64,000 nucleotides of DNA from Larkinella rosea (lineage in GTDB: Bacteria; Bacteroidota; Bacteroidia; Cytophagales; Spirosomataceae): positions 807,941 through 871,940 of the forward strand of contig NZ_RQJO01000007.1 of assembly GCF_003858635.1 (NCBI RefSeq), in the 5' to 3' direction. Shown piece by piece: positions 26,869-36,593 of this stretch. The notes below the pieces were generated by a model. That model did no database searches. It saw only the letters and a list, made by a program, of their open reading frames with translations, and was not told the DNA's origin. The first letter of the stretch is position 1; the number at the start of each line of letters is the position of its first letter. The position numbers and the translations under genes were made by a program.

Positions 26869-27288
26869 TTAGGTATTGGCCGGGATGCGGGCGGTATTAA
26901 ACCAGAAGGTTCTGATTTGGTCAATAAGATTAGTAAGCTGTTGATAGCCAGGTGGTTTTATGAGGTACGAATTTGCCCCCAGTTCGTAGCAACGGGAGAT
27001 GTGTTCCGGCAGAGACGAGGTGGTAAAAATGATAACCGGGATGGATCGGTAGGCCGGATTGGCCCGCAGTTCATCGAGCGTCGTAAACCCGTCCATTCGC
27101 GGCATATTCAGGTCCAGAAAAATCAAGGCGGGTAATCGGCGGGTATCGGTCAGCTGATCGAGCAATTCAACCCCATCACCCGCAAACGCAACCTCGCAAT
27201 CTGACCATTTTGTATCCAACACAGATTTGAACAATAGCCGATCGTCGTCGTCGTCGTCTGTAATGATAATGCGGTATTTGCTGGCCAT
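26869..27288 (-). CDS. CheY-like single-domain response regulator
   Basis: The ATG at 27288 gives a 139-residue receiver domain; a longer frame adds 14 non-conserved residues. An unusual run of six aspartates (11-16) forms the acidic metal pocket, LIFLDLNMPRMDG carries the phospho-accepting Asp59, VIIFTTSS holds the conserved threonine and YLIKPPG the conserved lysine. There is no output domain, so it should act by protein contact, as in Rcp1-like regulators. The hybrid kinase gene follows 245 bases downstream on the same strand and is a natural partner. Confidence 0.92.
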   Translation of the reverse strand: MASKYRIIITDDDDDDRLLFKSVLDTKWSDCEVAFAGDGVELLDQLTDTRRLPALIFLDLNMPRMDGFTTLDELRANPAYRSIPVIIFTTSSLPEHISRCYELGANSYLIKPPGYQQLTNLIDQIRTFWFNTARIPANT

Positions 27289-27330
27289 TGAAACGGGTTG
27301 TAAACAGCTTCCTTCAGCTTGTCTTTTCAA

Positions 27331-27788
27331 ATATAGCTAATATATATCAAATACAATTTTATCCCCTGACAAACTTTTTGAATCCACAAACGCGCTTTCT
27401 TTTGTTATATTAACTCACTTTTTGGTAAGATATGTGTGAAATGGGAATTGCCGCCGTATTTTTTGATGTAAAGCGCGTGTGTGTTTCGGGCGCTACCCAT
27501 AACGCTCCGGAAAGTAACCGGCACCATTTCATTTCGGATCCCGAATAAAAGGGCGGTTGGATGGGACAGGAGGAACGATCCGGAAAACCGGAAAACCGGA
27601 TGGCGGTTCCCGGGGAACGAAATTGCACTTCACGCGGCAAATGCTTTTATTTGTGGCGATTTTTTTGCATATTTGTATGATTAGGCGACCGTTGAACAAG
27701 CCTGAACCCGTCTGATAGCTACCAACCGGGCGGTTCCACTTTTTAACCATCGATTCGTCCGGATTGTCGGACAGAGAATTGACTTCTT
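27331..27788. other. Intergenic region upstream of gyrA
   Basis: About 460 bases between the divergent response-regulator and gyrA genes, AT-rich to about 27480 and mixed afterwards. Small open frames on both strands overlap each other and lack coding character. It should hold both promoters. I cannot place them firmly. Confidence 0.4.
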
Positions 27789-30338
27789 ATGGCAGAAGAG
27801 ACAGAAGAACAGAACAACTCCAGTAACATTATTCCAATTAACATTGAAGACGAAATGCGCGGGGCCTACATCGATTATTCGATGTCGGTTATTATTTCCC
27901 GGGCTTTACCCGATGTCCGTGACGGTTTGAAACCGGTTCACCGCCGGGTGCTTTTCGGGATGGCTGAATTGGGCGTGAATTATAACAAACCATTTAAAAA
28001 ATCAGCCCGGATCGTCGGGGAGGTTTTGGGGAAGTACCACCCGCACGGCGACTCGTCCGTTTACGGAACGATGGTGCGGATGGCCCAGGACTGGTCACTG
28101 CGGTACCCGCTGGTGGATGGCCAGGGGAATTTCGGGTCGATCGACGGTGACTTTCCGGCCGCCATGCGGTATACGGAAGCTCGTCTGAAGCGAATTGCCG
28201 AAGAATTGCTGGTCGATATTTACAAAGAAACGGTCGATTTCCAGTCGAACTTTGATGACTCGCTGGAAGAGCCGACCGTTATGCCGGCAAAACTGCCGAA
28301 CCTGTTGCTGAACGGTTCGTCGGGAATTGCCGTTGGGATGGCCACGAACATGGCACCCCACAACCTGACGGAGGTGGTAAACGGGATTGTCGCTTACATC
28401 GATAACCATGAGATTACCATCGATGAACTGATGGAGCACATCACCGCACCGGATTTTCCGACGGGAGCTACTATATATGGTATGGAAGGGGTGCGCAATG
28501 CGTTTCGTACCGGACAGGGCCGGGTGGTGCTGCGGGCTCACGCAACCATCGAAGAAAATAAGGGTAAAACCCAGATCATCGTGACTGACGTTCCCTACAT
28601 GGTTAACAAAGCCATGATGCTGGAGAAGACGGCGGATTTGATCAACGATAAAAAGATTGAAGGAATTTCTGCCTTTCGGGATGAGTCGGACCGCGACGGT
28701 CTGCGCGTTGTGTATGATTTGAAGCGTGACGCCGTTCCGAATGTCGTATTGAATAACCTCTATAAGTTTACGCAGTTACAGTCCGCTTTCAACATCAACA
28801 ACGTCGCGCTGGTGAAAGGCCGACCGGTTTTGCTGAACCTGAAGGACATGATCCGGTACTACGTGGAACACCGCCAGGAGGTGATTACCCGCCGGACTCA
28901 GTATGAACTGCGCGAAGCCGAAAAACGGGCGCATATTTTGGAAGGGTTGCTCATCGCGTTGGATAACCTGGATGCAGTGATTGAACTGATCCGGAGTTCG
29001 CGCGATCCGGAAGTGGCTAAAAATGGTTTGATCGAACGGTTTCAGCTGTCAGAAATTCAGGCCAAAGCCATTCTGGAACTTCGTTTGCAGCGGTTGACCG
29101 GACTTGAACGCGATAAGATTATCGCCGAATACGAAGAACTGGCCCGTCTGATTGCCGATTTGCGCGACATTCTGGCGAGTGAAGAACGGAAATTGCAAAT
29201 TATCCGGGATGAACTCCTGGAGCTGAAAGCCCGCTACGGTGATCCGCGCCGGACGGAAATCAACATGCTCGGCGATGGTAATATCAGCGATTTGTCATTG
29301 ATTGCCGACGAAGAAATGCTGATTACCATTTCGCACGAAGGCTATATCAAACGGACGCCGTTGACCGAATACCGGACCCAAAGCAGGGGAGGAGTCGGCT
29401 CGCGGGCGGCCAAAACCAAGGAAGACGATTTTACGGAGCATCTGTTCATGGCAACGATGCACAACACCCTGCTCATTTTCACCCAGAAAGGGCGGTTGTA
29501 CTGGTTGCCGGTGTATGAATTGCCCGAAGGGGCGCGCGATTCGAAAGGTCGTCCGCTGGCCAATTTCATCAACATCGAATCCGACGACAAGGTACGGGCG
29601 GTGATCAATGTAAAGGATCTGAAAAACACGGACTACATCAACAACAATTATATTGTGATGTGTACGGAGCAGGGAACGATCAAGAAAACCCTGCTGGAAG
29701 CGTATTCGCGGCCACGGCAGAATGGCATCATCGCCATTACGATTAACGAAGAGGAGGGAGACCGACTGTTGAATGTCTGTATGACCAACGGTCAGAACGA
29801 CATTGTCATCGCGTCGAGCGAAGGCAAAGCGGTGCGGTTTAACGAAATCCGGGTTCGCCCGATGGGCCGTACAGCCGCCGGTGTTCGGGGAATCGACCTG
29901 GATGCGGGTGTTAAAGCCGTCGGCATGGTTTGCATCGGTCGCGAAGATGCCCAGTTGCTGGTCGTTTCGGAAAAAGGGTTCGGCAAGCGTTCACCGCTGG
30001 ATGAATACCGGGTGACCAACCGGGGTGCGAAAGGGGTTGGTACCCTGAAGGTAACGGACAAAGTCGGTAATCTGGTTGGCATTCTGGAGGTAACCGATTC
30101 GGACGATATGATGATCATAACGAAATCGGGAACGGCCATTCGGATGCACGTGGATGAGGTTCGGGTCATTGGCCGGAACACCCAGGGCGTGAGGCTGATC
30201 AACCTGCGTGATGGGGACGAAATTGCGTCCGTAACCCGGATTGCCCGTGAGGAAGATGTTGAAATTGAGGGAAATGAGGCATTGCCGGAAGCGCCGGTTG
30301 ACAGTTCGGATGAATCAGCGTCCGATCAAATGGCTTGA
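27789..30338 (+). CDS. gyrA: DNA gyrase subunit A
   Basis: 849 residues covering the full GyrA architecture. The winged-helix/tower region begins with [20 protein letters not shown]; the catalytic tyrosine is Tyr128 in [10 protein letters not shown]. The C-terminal beta-pinwheel carries a GyrA-box-like segment [12 protein letters not shown] near residue 535, which favours gyrase over topoisomerase IV. The enzyme breaks and rejoins DNA with GyrB to introduce negative supercoils using ATP. The quinolone-binding helix reads [17 protein letters not shown], with Gly93 where E. coli has Asp87. An acidic tail ends the protein. A TPR gene follows by 71 bases. Confidence 0.97.
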   Translation: MAEETEEQNNSSNIIPINIEDEMRGAYIDYSMSVIISRALPDVRDGLKPVHRRVLFGMAELGVNYNKPFKKSARIVGEVLGKYHPHGDSSVYGTMVRMAQDWSLRYPLVDGQGNFGSIDGDFPAAMRYTEARLKRIAEELLVDIYKETVDFQSNFDDSLEEPTVMPAKLPNLLLNGSSGIAVGMATNMAPHNLTEVVNGIVAYIDNHEITIDELMEHITAPDFPTGATIYGMEGVRNAFRTGQGRVVLRAHATIEENKGKTQIIVTDVPYMVNKAMMLEKTADLINDKKIEGISAFRDESDRDGLRVVYDLKRDAVPNVVLNNLYKFTQLQSAFNINNVALVKGRPVLLNLKDMIRYYVEHRQEVITRRTQYELREAEKRAHILEGLLIALDNLDAVIELIRSSRDPEVAKNGLIERFQLSEIQAKAILELRLQRLTGLERDKIIAEYEELARLIADLRDILASEERKLQIIRDELLELKARYGDPRRTEINMLGDGNISDLSLIADEEMLITISHEGYIKRTPLTEYRTQSRGGVGSRAAKTKEDDFTEHLFMATMHNTLLIFTQKGRLYWLPVYELPEGARDSKGRPLANFINIESDDKVRAVINVKDLKNTDYINNNYIVMCTEQGTIKKTLLEAYSRPRQNGIIAITINEEEGDRLLNVCMTNGQNDIVIASSEGKAVRFNEIRVRPMGRTAAGVRGIDLDAGVKAVGMVCIGREDAQLLVVSEKGFGKRSPLDEYRVTNRGAKGVGTLKVTDKVGNLVGILEVTDSDDMMIITKSGTAIRMHVDEVRVIGRNTQGVRLINLRDGDEIASVTRIAREEDVEIEGNEALPEAPVDSSDESASDQMA

Positions 30339-30409
30339 TAATCCCATAAATTATTCAGTACTTTCCAAAATTAATTCAGAAATAAATTTTAACCACAAAT
30401 TTTAGTCAT

Positions 30410-31846
30410 ATGAAACGTCTCTCGTTCTTTCTACTGGCGGGATTATTATCAGTAGGAGCATCGTATGCACAGATTGATGCTCTGACGGAAAAAGCTTTCC
30501 AAAGTGAGAAGGAAAAAAGCGACAAGGCAATCACCGACGAGAAAGCCAATGTCAAGCCCAAAACCTGGATGGATCGCGCTAAAACGTATGAGAATATTGC
30601 GACACAGGCCATAAAACTGGATTCGAATGCTGCAACGGTTGCTTACGACGCTTACAAGAAAGTCGTTGAATTAGATAAGGATAAGAAATCCGGTGGCCCG
30701 GGTAAACTGGCTAAAGAAGCCGAGGAAGCCATGAAAGGACAGACCATGTTCCAGGCCTTCATGAACTCGGGTATCTACAAATACCAGGCGAAAAATTTCA
30801 AAGACGCAGCCCGGCTGATGTCCATGGCCGGTGAAATCAATCCGAAGGATACGACGGCGGCTCTGTATGCCGGGATCTTCACCCAGAATACCGACAAACC
30901 GAGCGATGCAAAAGCCCAGTTTGAACGGTATATCGCCAATGGGGGGAAAGACGTATCGGTTTATACAACGCTGGTCAGTTTGTATTATCAGGATAAGGAA
31001 ATCGAGAAAGCCCTGGCTACAATCGATAAAGGAATCGCTACTTTACCAAACACCAAAGACCTGAGCACCCAGAAAACGAGCATTCTGGTTACGTCGGGAA
31101 AAGTAGACGAAGCGATTGCCGATTTGAAAACCGCTTTGGGTAAAGAACCGAACAACCTGAATAACTTGTTGACGATCGCCAGCCTGTATGACAACCGGAA
31201 GGACAAAATGGCGGATGAATTAGCAAAGCTCAGCGGAAGTGCCCGGAAAGGTCCGAGTGCGGCCAAACAGCTGGAAGAAGAGAAGGTCGTGCTGAAGGAG
31301 TCGCAGACTGAGTTGACCCGTCTGTCGGCCCGCGCCAAAAAAGAACCGAAGAATGCCGATGTGAAGAATCAGATTGCGCGGGTTACCCAAATGATCAATG
31401 ATTCCAAAACGAAGGTTGCGAACCTGGAGAAGGATGTGCAGACTCAGGCTGCAGAAGCACAGGCTGCCGGAAATCAGGCCGGTAAAATTGCCGAACTGAC
31501 CAAAAGCGTGGCCGATGATCGGGCGGCTGCCCGCGAATACTACACCAAGGCGCTGGCTGTTGATCCCAACAATTTCGATGCAAACTTCAACCTGGGCGCG
31601 GCTTATTTTAACGAAGCCATTCTGATCCGGAAACAGCTCGAAGCCATGGATATGAAAGAATACCAGGCAAAGGGCAAAGAAATCGAAGGTCAGGTTTGTG
31701 GTAAATTCAAACAGGCTTTACCGTATTTCGAGAAAGCTAAATCGGTAAAAGATACCGATACGGACCTGAACGAAAACCTGACGAACCTGCAGAACATTCT
31801 GAAGCAGTTTGAAGAAAAGAAAGTTCCCTGTATCGAAAGCAAGTAA
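30410..31846 (+). CDS. Secreted tetratricopeptide-repeat protein
   Basis: A 478-residue protein with a signal peptide (MKRLSFFLLAGLLSVGASYAQ) and repeated TPR-like helices over most of its length, for example FMNSGIYKYQAKNFKDAARL near 125 and REYYTKALAVDPNNFDANFN near 380. A coiled-coil-like, lysine- and glutamine-rich stretch occupies about 270-350. It is probably periplasmic and may scaffold protein contacts. It follows gyrA on the same strand and is closed by a strong terminator, so the two probably share a transcript, although a functional link to gyrase is not evident. Confidence 0.85.
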   Translation: MKRLSFFLLAGLLSVGASYAQIDALTEKAFQSEKEKSDKAITDEKANVKPKTWMDRAKTYENIATQAIKLDSNAATVAYDAYKKVVELDKDKKSGGPGKLAKEAEEAMKGQTMFQAFMNSGIYKYQAKNFKDAARLMSMAGEINPKDTTAALYAGIFTQNTDKPSDAKAQFERYIANGGKDVSVYTTLVSLYYQDKEIEKALATIDKGIATLPNTKDLSTQKTSILVTSGKVDEAIADLKTALGKEPNNLNNLLTIASLYDNRKDKMADELAKLSGSARKGPSAAKQLEEEKVVLKESQTELTRLSARAKKEPKNADVKNQIARVTQMINDSKTKVANLEKDVQTQAAEAQAAGNQAGKIAELTKSVADDRAAAREYYTKALAVDPNNFDANFNLGAAYFNEAILIRKQLEAMDMKEYQAKGKEIEGQVCGKFKQALPYFEKAKSVKDTDTDLNENLTNLQNILKQFEEKKVPCIESK

Positions 31847-31868
31847 ACGATTCTGAATTTTACGATTG

Positions 31869-31898
31869 AAGCCCCGGTCTGCCAACCGGGGCTTTTTC
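31869..31898 (+). terminator. Rho-independent terminator of the gyrA-TPR unit
   Basis: Arms AAGCCCCGGT (31869-31878) and ACCGGGGCTT (31885-31894) form a perfect GC-rich stem with a six-base loop, followed by a T run. It lies 23 bases after the TPR stop codon. Confidence 0.9.
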
Positions 31899-31984
31899 GT
31901 TCTCCAGTGGTTGAGAAGAGGATTGGCTGGAAGCCTGGAATAATCAGGTTAACAGGAGGTGACTTTACAGCAGTGTTCCCTGGA

Positions 31985-33031
31985 TTACCAGGTGTTTTTT
32001 CGAAGTTTTTCCGGTAAAATTACACGAATACCACCCGAAGGTAAAATTTCAATGTAGCCTTCCTGCCGAAACTCGGTAAGCGAACGAATCATTGTTTCGG
32101 TGGCAGTGCCAATAACAGCGGCCAGATTGTCTCGCGAGAGTTGAATAATCCCATCGGGCTCTTGCACGGCAAGACGTAACAACGTATCAGCTACCCGTCG
32201 CCGGATGGAATTGTAAGCCATGCTCAGCAGTTGTTGTTCCCGCTCACCCACATAACTCGCCAGCATTTTAATGAATTGACTGCTAATCTCCGGGTTGACC
32301 GATACCAGCGCCTGAAAATCACCTTTAGGAATATAAACGAGTTGGGAGTCTTCCAGTGTAACGGCAGAATCCGTATAGTCAACTCCTTCGAGAAGGGCCA
32401 GATAACCGAAAAAGTCGCCCGAATTATAAATTCCGGTGATAAACTCTTTCCCTTCGGTATTGATCCGAATGGTTTTAACCTTGCCGGATTTCAGGAAAAA
32501 CAGCCGCGTGGGTTCATCACCTTCAGAATAGACAAACTGTTTTTTACGTACGGTGTTTACCTTTCTGTCAATCGAAAGACTATGTAAATTATCAATTTTC
32601 CCGGCCTCGTTCAGGAACTGATTAAAACCGTCCTGCTGGAGGGGATCGACGGGCATTAGGTTCACAAACCGGTTGAGCCGTCCTTCAATTGCACTGAGCA
32701 GTTCCGACTCTTCAAACGGTTTGGTCAGGTAGTCGTCGGCCCCCAGTTCCATGCCTTTTCGAAATTCACTTCGTTCGGTTTTCGCCGTCAGAAAAATAAA
32801 CGGAATACCGGCCAGTTCGGGGTTTTTATTGAAAATGAGGAGTACGCCGTAGCCATCCAGGACTGGCATCATAATATCACAAATAACCAGGTCCGGTTTG
32901 TGGGCAAGGGCTTTTTCAACACCTATTTTACCATTTTCGGCGGTAAAGACCCGGTAACCGGTTAACTCCAGAATTTCGGCGGTATTCTCCCGAATCCCTT
33001 CATTGTCTTCAATTAGGAGAATGGTTTTCAT
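31985..33031 (-). CDS. Response regulator fused to a CRP/FNR-type transcription factor
   Basis: 348 residues in three parts. A receiver domain (1-120) has LVICDIMMP with phospho-acceptor Asp52 and YLTKPF. A cyclic-nucleotide-binding fold (about 165-270) starts KKQFVYSEGDEPTRLFFLKSG. A C-terminal CRP-type helix-turn-helix (about 295-345) contains LSRDNLAAVIGTATETMIRSL. Phosphorylation would thus control a CRP-like DNA-binding output, an uncommon fusion. The gene overlaps the upstream PAS kinase by 23 bases, so the kinase is the likely partner. Whether a nucleotide is still bound cannot be read from sequence. Confidence 0.93.
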   Translation of the reverse strand: MKTILLIEDNEGIRENTAEILELTGYRVFTAENGKIGVEKALAHKPDLVICDIMMPVLDGYGVLLIFNKNPELAGIPFIFLTAKTERSEFRKGMELGADDYLTKPFEESELLSAIEGRLNRFVNLMPVDPLQQDGFNQFLNEAGKIDNLHSLSIDRKVNTVRKKQFVYSEGDEPTRLFFLKSGKVKTIRINTEGKEFITGIYNSGDFFGYLALLEGVDYTDSAVTLEDSQLVYIPKGDFQALVSVNPEISSQFIKMLASYVGEREQQLLSMAYNSIRRRVADTLLRLAVQEPDGIIQLSRDNLAAVIGTATETMIRSLTEFRQEGYIEILPSGGIRVILPEKLRKNTW

Positions 33032-34631
33032 AGGGGAGGGTTAAGGTAACGGTGGTACCCTGATTCAATTCGCTTTGTAACGTCAATTCACCGCCCATCA
33101 ATTCGACGTATCGGCCTACGATGTGCAGGCCCAGACCCGTACCGGATATATCGGTCACATTGGCTGCGCGGAAAAACCGCTCGAACAGATGTTCCTGATC
33201 TTCTTTGGAAATCCCCATGCCCTGATCCTTAATCGATAACCGCAGTTGCCTTTCGTTTTCCTCACAATGGACCCTTACAAAAACCGTTGAACCGGGTCCG
33301 GAATACTTCACTGCGTTTGAAAGCAAATTGACCAGGATTTTACGCAACAGCGACGAATCGATCCTGATCAGATCCGGACATGACAGGCTGCTTTCGATTA
33401 CCTGACCCGGTTTCAATGTGGCCTGCAGATCGGCCACAATTTCGTTCATTAACTGCCTGAAATCGACCTCGACGGCATGGGCGGTTACCTTTCCTTCTTC
33501 GAGCTTGCCCAACGATAAAAATTCTTCAAGTATATCATTCAGATGGTTGACGGATACCTTTATACGATCCAGGTGTTTCTGTCGATGTGCATTTTGTTCA
33601 CTTGTCGTATAGCGCTCAATTAAAGTGGCCGAACTCATAACAACCGTTAAAGGTGTGCGAAACTCGTGGGAAGCCATCGAGACGAAGCGGGATTTTAAAT
33701 CTCCCAGTTCCCGCTCGATGGCCAGCGCCTTGGCCAATTCATCTTTCGAATTCTCCAGCTGCTCCAGCGTACTCAAAAGTGCCTGCGTACGATCGGTCAC
33801 TTTTTGTTCCAAATCGGCGTTTAGCTGCTCGATATGATTCTGATGGGTGAGCAGTTGCCGTTCCGTTTCTTTTTTAATCGTGATATCAATGATGTAAGCG
33901 ACGGCATACAATTCTTCATCCAACCGGAAATAACTCAGACTAACTTCCACCGGAAAAACGGAACCATCTTTTCGACGGGCATTGAGGTCGCGGTTGTGAC
34001 CCATTGCCCTCACTTGGGGATCGAGATTGAAGGAATGCCGTAGCTTTTCGTGATATTGCCCGATCTGGCGCGGAACCAACTGCTCGATGGTGAGAGCGGA
34101 CCACTCAGTGGTCGTGTAACCAAAAATCGTCTCGGCCATTTGGTTGGCCGAGACGATCCGGCCTTGTTGGTCGCAAACGATAATACCGATAGTGGCATTG
34201 GAGAAAATGGCCTTATTCCGTTGAATGCTGTGCTCGAGTTCGTGCTCCGCCTGGTGCAACCGCTCCTGATCAATCACCCGGATGAGCGAAAAGGGGCGGT
34301 TCCGGTTTGTAAAGGTGGTGGTCTTTAACCGTCCCCAAAACAGGCTGCCGTCCTGACGTTTAATTTGAATGGTCTCTTCATAACTGCCTTCCTCAACGAG
34401 TTGGTCAATCAGAGAGCTCCGGTATTCTTTGTCCAGCTCATTATTTCGAAGGGATCGGGACCGGATTGGATCATCCAGCAAGGCCTGTTCTGAAGCAAAT
34501 CCCAGCATACGAACACCAGCCTGATTTACCCGAATATATTTTGATTCACTCAGATCGAAAATGGCAATGAAATCGTCACTTTTCTCGAAAAGCAAATCAA
34601 CTAATGATTCAGCAAATAAGCTTTTTAACAT
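33009..34631 (-). CDS. PAS-domain sensor histidine kinase
   Basis: 540 residues with no membrane segment, so cytoplasmic. Two PAS domains occupy about 10-125 and 140-260; a coiled coil links them to the HisKA domain with ASHEFRTPLTVV (His322). The ATPase domain shows ILVNLLSNAVKYS and SGTGLGLHIVGRYVEL. PAS domains sense redox state, light or small ligands, but no cofactor residue is readable. The 3' end overlaps the receiver-CRP gene by 23 bases, so the pair is translationally coupled and forms one two-component system. Confidence 0.94.
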   Translation of the reverse strand: MLKSLFAESLVDLLFEKSDDFIAIFDLSESKYIRVNQAGVRMLGFASEQALLDDPIRSRSLRNNELDKEYRSSLIDQLVEEGSYEETIQIKRQDGSLFWGRLKTTTFTNRNRPFSLIRVIDQERLHQAEHELEHSIQRNKAIFSNATIGIIVCDQQGRIVSANQMAETIFGYTTTEWSALTIEQLVPRQIGQYHEKLRHSFNLDPQVRAMGHNRDLNARRKDGSVFPVEVSLSYFRLDEELYAVAYIIDITIKKETERQLLTHQNHIEQLNADLEQKVTDRTQALLSTLEQLENSKDELAKALAIERELGDLKSRFVSMASHEFRTPLTVVMSSATLIERYTTSEQNAHRQKHLDRIKVSVNHLNDILEEFLSLGKLEEGKVTAHAVEVDFRQLMNEIVADLQATLKPGQVIESSLSCPDLIRIDSSLLRKILVNLLSNAVKYSGPGSTVFVRVHCEENERQLRLSIKDQGMGISKEDQEHLFERFFRAANVTDISGTGLGLHIVGRYVELMGGELTLQSELNQGTTVTLTLPYENHSPN

Positions 34632-34824
34632 ACCCGTAGGTCGTTAGTTTATCTCGCGTTGACTCCTGGTAAAATCAGTCTTTTACCAAAAATACTTATA
34701 ATCTATTTACAAATTGAAATATATCATAATTATAATTGATAAAAGTCAGTTTATTGCACCGGCTAAATCCAGATTTTTACGTCTATTTTGGAAAAAAATC
34801 GATTATGGATTAAACGGCTTGATT

Positions 34825-35145
34825 ATGAAATACAGCGATTCACGCCCACATCCAGCTCCGATTGCTAAAGCGGTCTTGCTGATCTTTATGCCGCCGGAAC
34901 GAACTGCCCGCTCACAACGGGCGTCTGTGCGCTCACTGGCAAATTCATTGCAACAGCATTTGGGCAATCAGGCGCGGGTTCTGAAGATTGATGAAGCCAC
35001 TCAACCAGACGTTTTCCGAAGTTTTGAAATAACTCAAACTCCTTCTTTCGTGCTCGTCAGGCAGGGTGTTGAACTGTGGCGGCAGGTCGGAATGACCGAC
35101 GAAGAATTGCTAACGCTCCTGTCTAAACGCTTGCAAACCAGTTGA
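34825..35145 (+). CDS. Cysteine-less thioredoxin-like protein
   Basis: The ATG at 34825 gives 106 residues; a longer frame from 34714 adds a hydrophobic, non-conserved stretch. The second half, with ARVLKIDEATQPDVFRSFEI followed by TQTPSFVLVRQGVELW, matches the later beta-alpha-beta part of a thioredoxin fold, including the cis-proline (TPSF). Where a thioredoxin would have CGPC the protein reads MPPERTARS, so it cannot catalyse disulfide exchange. It is the only plus-strand gene inside a minus-strand two-component cluster, and its role is unknown. The fold assignment is moderate. Confidence 0.6.
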   Translation: MKYSDSRPHPAPIAKAVLLIFMPPERTARSQRASVRSLANSLQQHLGNQARVLKIDEATQPDVFRSFEITQTPSFVLVRQGVELWRQVGMTDEELLTLLSKRLQTS

Positions 35146-35272
35146 TTAAATTGAATAAAACAGATGGTGAAGGAAGCTGTAGTGTTGAAGATTTTTATGG
35201 GCAGATTTTCACTATAAAACCACTGAAATCTGATTTATTTAATCGGTTGAATCAGGATATGCGGGTTCTGCT

Positions 35273-36376
35273 TCAGCTAAAATCCCCCGCGAGGGGCAAA
35301 CAGACTTTCACCCGGGTCCAGTTATCGGCATAACTTCCAATCGATATAGAACCCTTATTTAATTCAACCAGTTTTTTTACGATAGATAGCCCAAGACCAA
35401 ACCCCTGTTGTTCATAGTTTTTTCGATTGAACTGGGTGTAAGGTGCAATCTGTGCAATATTTTCGGGTTTAAATTCCTGACCCTGATTTGAAATGATAAG
35501 CTGATAGCCGTGCGGTGCGCAGTACCCGCACACGGTCAGTCCCAGGTTGGCCGAAAACTTGACGGCATTGTCAAGTAACTCGTCCAGAATCGTGGACAGG
35601 TTTTCCTGTGAAATCAACAGGGATGCCGTTGCTACCTCGATCTTCGAATCGATTTTCAGTTCCTGACGCTTTTGCACCCATTCAAACTGTTTTTTTACAA
35701 TTTCTGGATCAATGGTTGTCTGGCCACTGGTAAAAAAAAGGTATGCCGTATGGGAAGGATGCAAATGGTAGAGGGTATCCATGTGATGAACGTTATCCAG
35801 CGATCGCTTTAGCCGTAAACCACAAATCCGAATCGACTCCAGCATCGATTCGGTTTCTTTCCCGTCGAACTCGCTCAGGTTGTTAACCAAAAGTGTTGAA
35901 AAGCCGATTATACCATTGAGGGGCGTATTGTATTCATGAGTGGCCATTATGGAAATCTGAAGGTGTTGTTCGGCCAATTGAGCCTGAAGGTTTTCTTTCC
36001 GCTGGGCTTCACGTTCCAATCGGCTGTTGATGGCCTGCAACAGACTTTCACCCGTAAATGGCTTGGTTAGGTAGTCATCCGCACCCAAAGCCATGCCCTG
36101 GCGCAAATCTTTCATATCGGTTTTGGCTGTCAGGAACAGGAAAGGTATACTGGCCAGCGAGCGATTGGCGCGAAGGGTTTGCAAAACCTGATAACCGTCC
36201 ATGTTTGGCATCATGATATCGCAGACAATCAGGTCCGGCCGGGCCAGGACGGCCTGTGTTATTCCCTGCTTTCCGTCAGAAGCTGTTTCAACGGTAAAGC
36301 CATTCAGGCACAGCCATTCGGCAATATTTTCACGAATTTGTGCTTCATCTTCAATAACTAAAATCTGAGTCGACAT
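35273..36376 (-). CDS. Receiver domain-histidine kinase fusion (intact paralogue)
   Basis: The ATG at 36376 gives 367 residues. A receiver domain (1-120) has Asp53 in LIVCDIMMPNMDG and YLTKPFTGES. A coiled linker leads to a kinase region with ATHEYNTPLNGIIGF (His147) and a C-terminal ATPase domain with DELLDNAVKFS and QGFGLGLSIVKKLVEL. Phosphorylation of the receiver would therefore regulate a kinase rather than DNA binding. It is closely similar to the gene at 39884-40966, and the two flank a 1078-residue PAS kinase, suggesting local duplication. Confidence 0.92.
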   Translation of the reverse strand: MSTQILVIEDEAQIRENIAEWLCLNGFTVETASDGKQGITQAVLARPDLIVCDIMMPNMDGYQVLQTLRANRSLASIPFLFLTAKTDMKDLRQGMALGADDYLTKPFTGESLLQAINSRLEREAQRKENLQAQLAEQHLQISIMATHEYNTPLNGIIGFSTLLVNNLSEFDGKETESMLESIRICGLRLKRSLDNVHHMDTLYHLHPSHTAYLFFTSGQTTIDPEIVKKQFEWVQKRQELKIDSKIEVATASLLISQENLSTILDELLDNAVKFSANLGLTVCGYCAPHGYQLIISNQGQEFKPENIAQIAPYTQFNRKNYEQQGFGLGLSIVKKLVELNKGSISIGSYADNWTRVKVCLPLAGDFS

Positions 36377-36593
36377 GCCAGGCAAGTAGTTTGGAAAATA
36401 GAGATATTTCTTAAATGTTCACCATCGAACGTTAAACGCTGAAGCAGCTAAGGAAAACTGAATCGGTATTATTGCGTTATAAATGATTATTTATCAGGCA
36501 AATTTTGACTGGTGAATGGATAAAAATTAACCTTTGGGCTGGCAAAAAACAAGGAATTTGAATTGACCGGCTATACCCGAAAGGCGGTATTTT

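Noticed and set aside
35142-35333. 63-codon plus-strand open frame starting with TTG
   Set aside because: No domain, weak start, and it overlaps the end of the receiver-kinase gene on the other strand.
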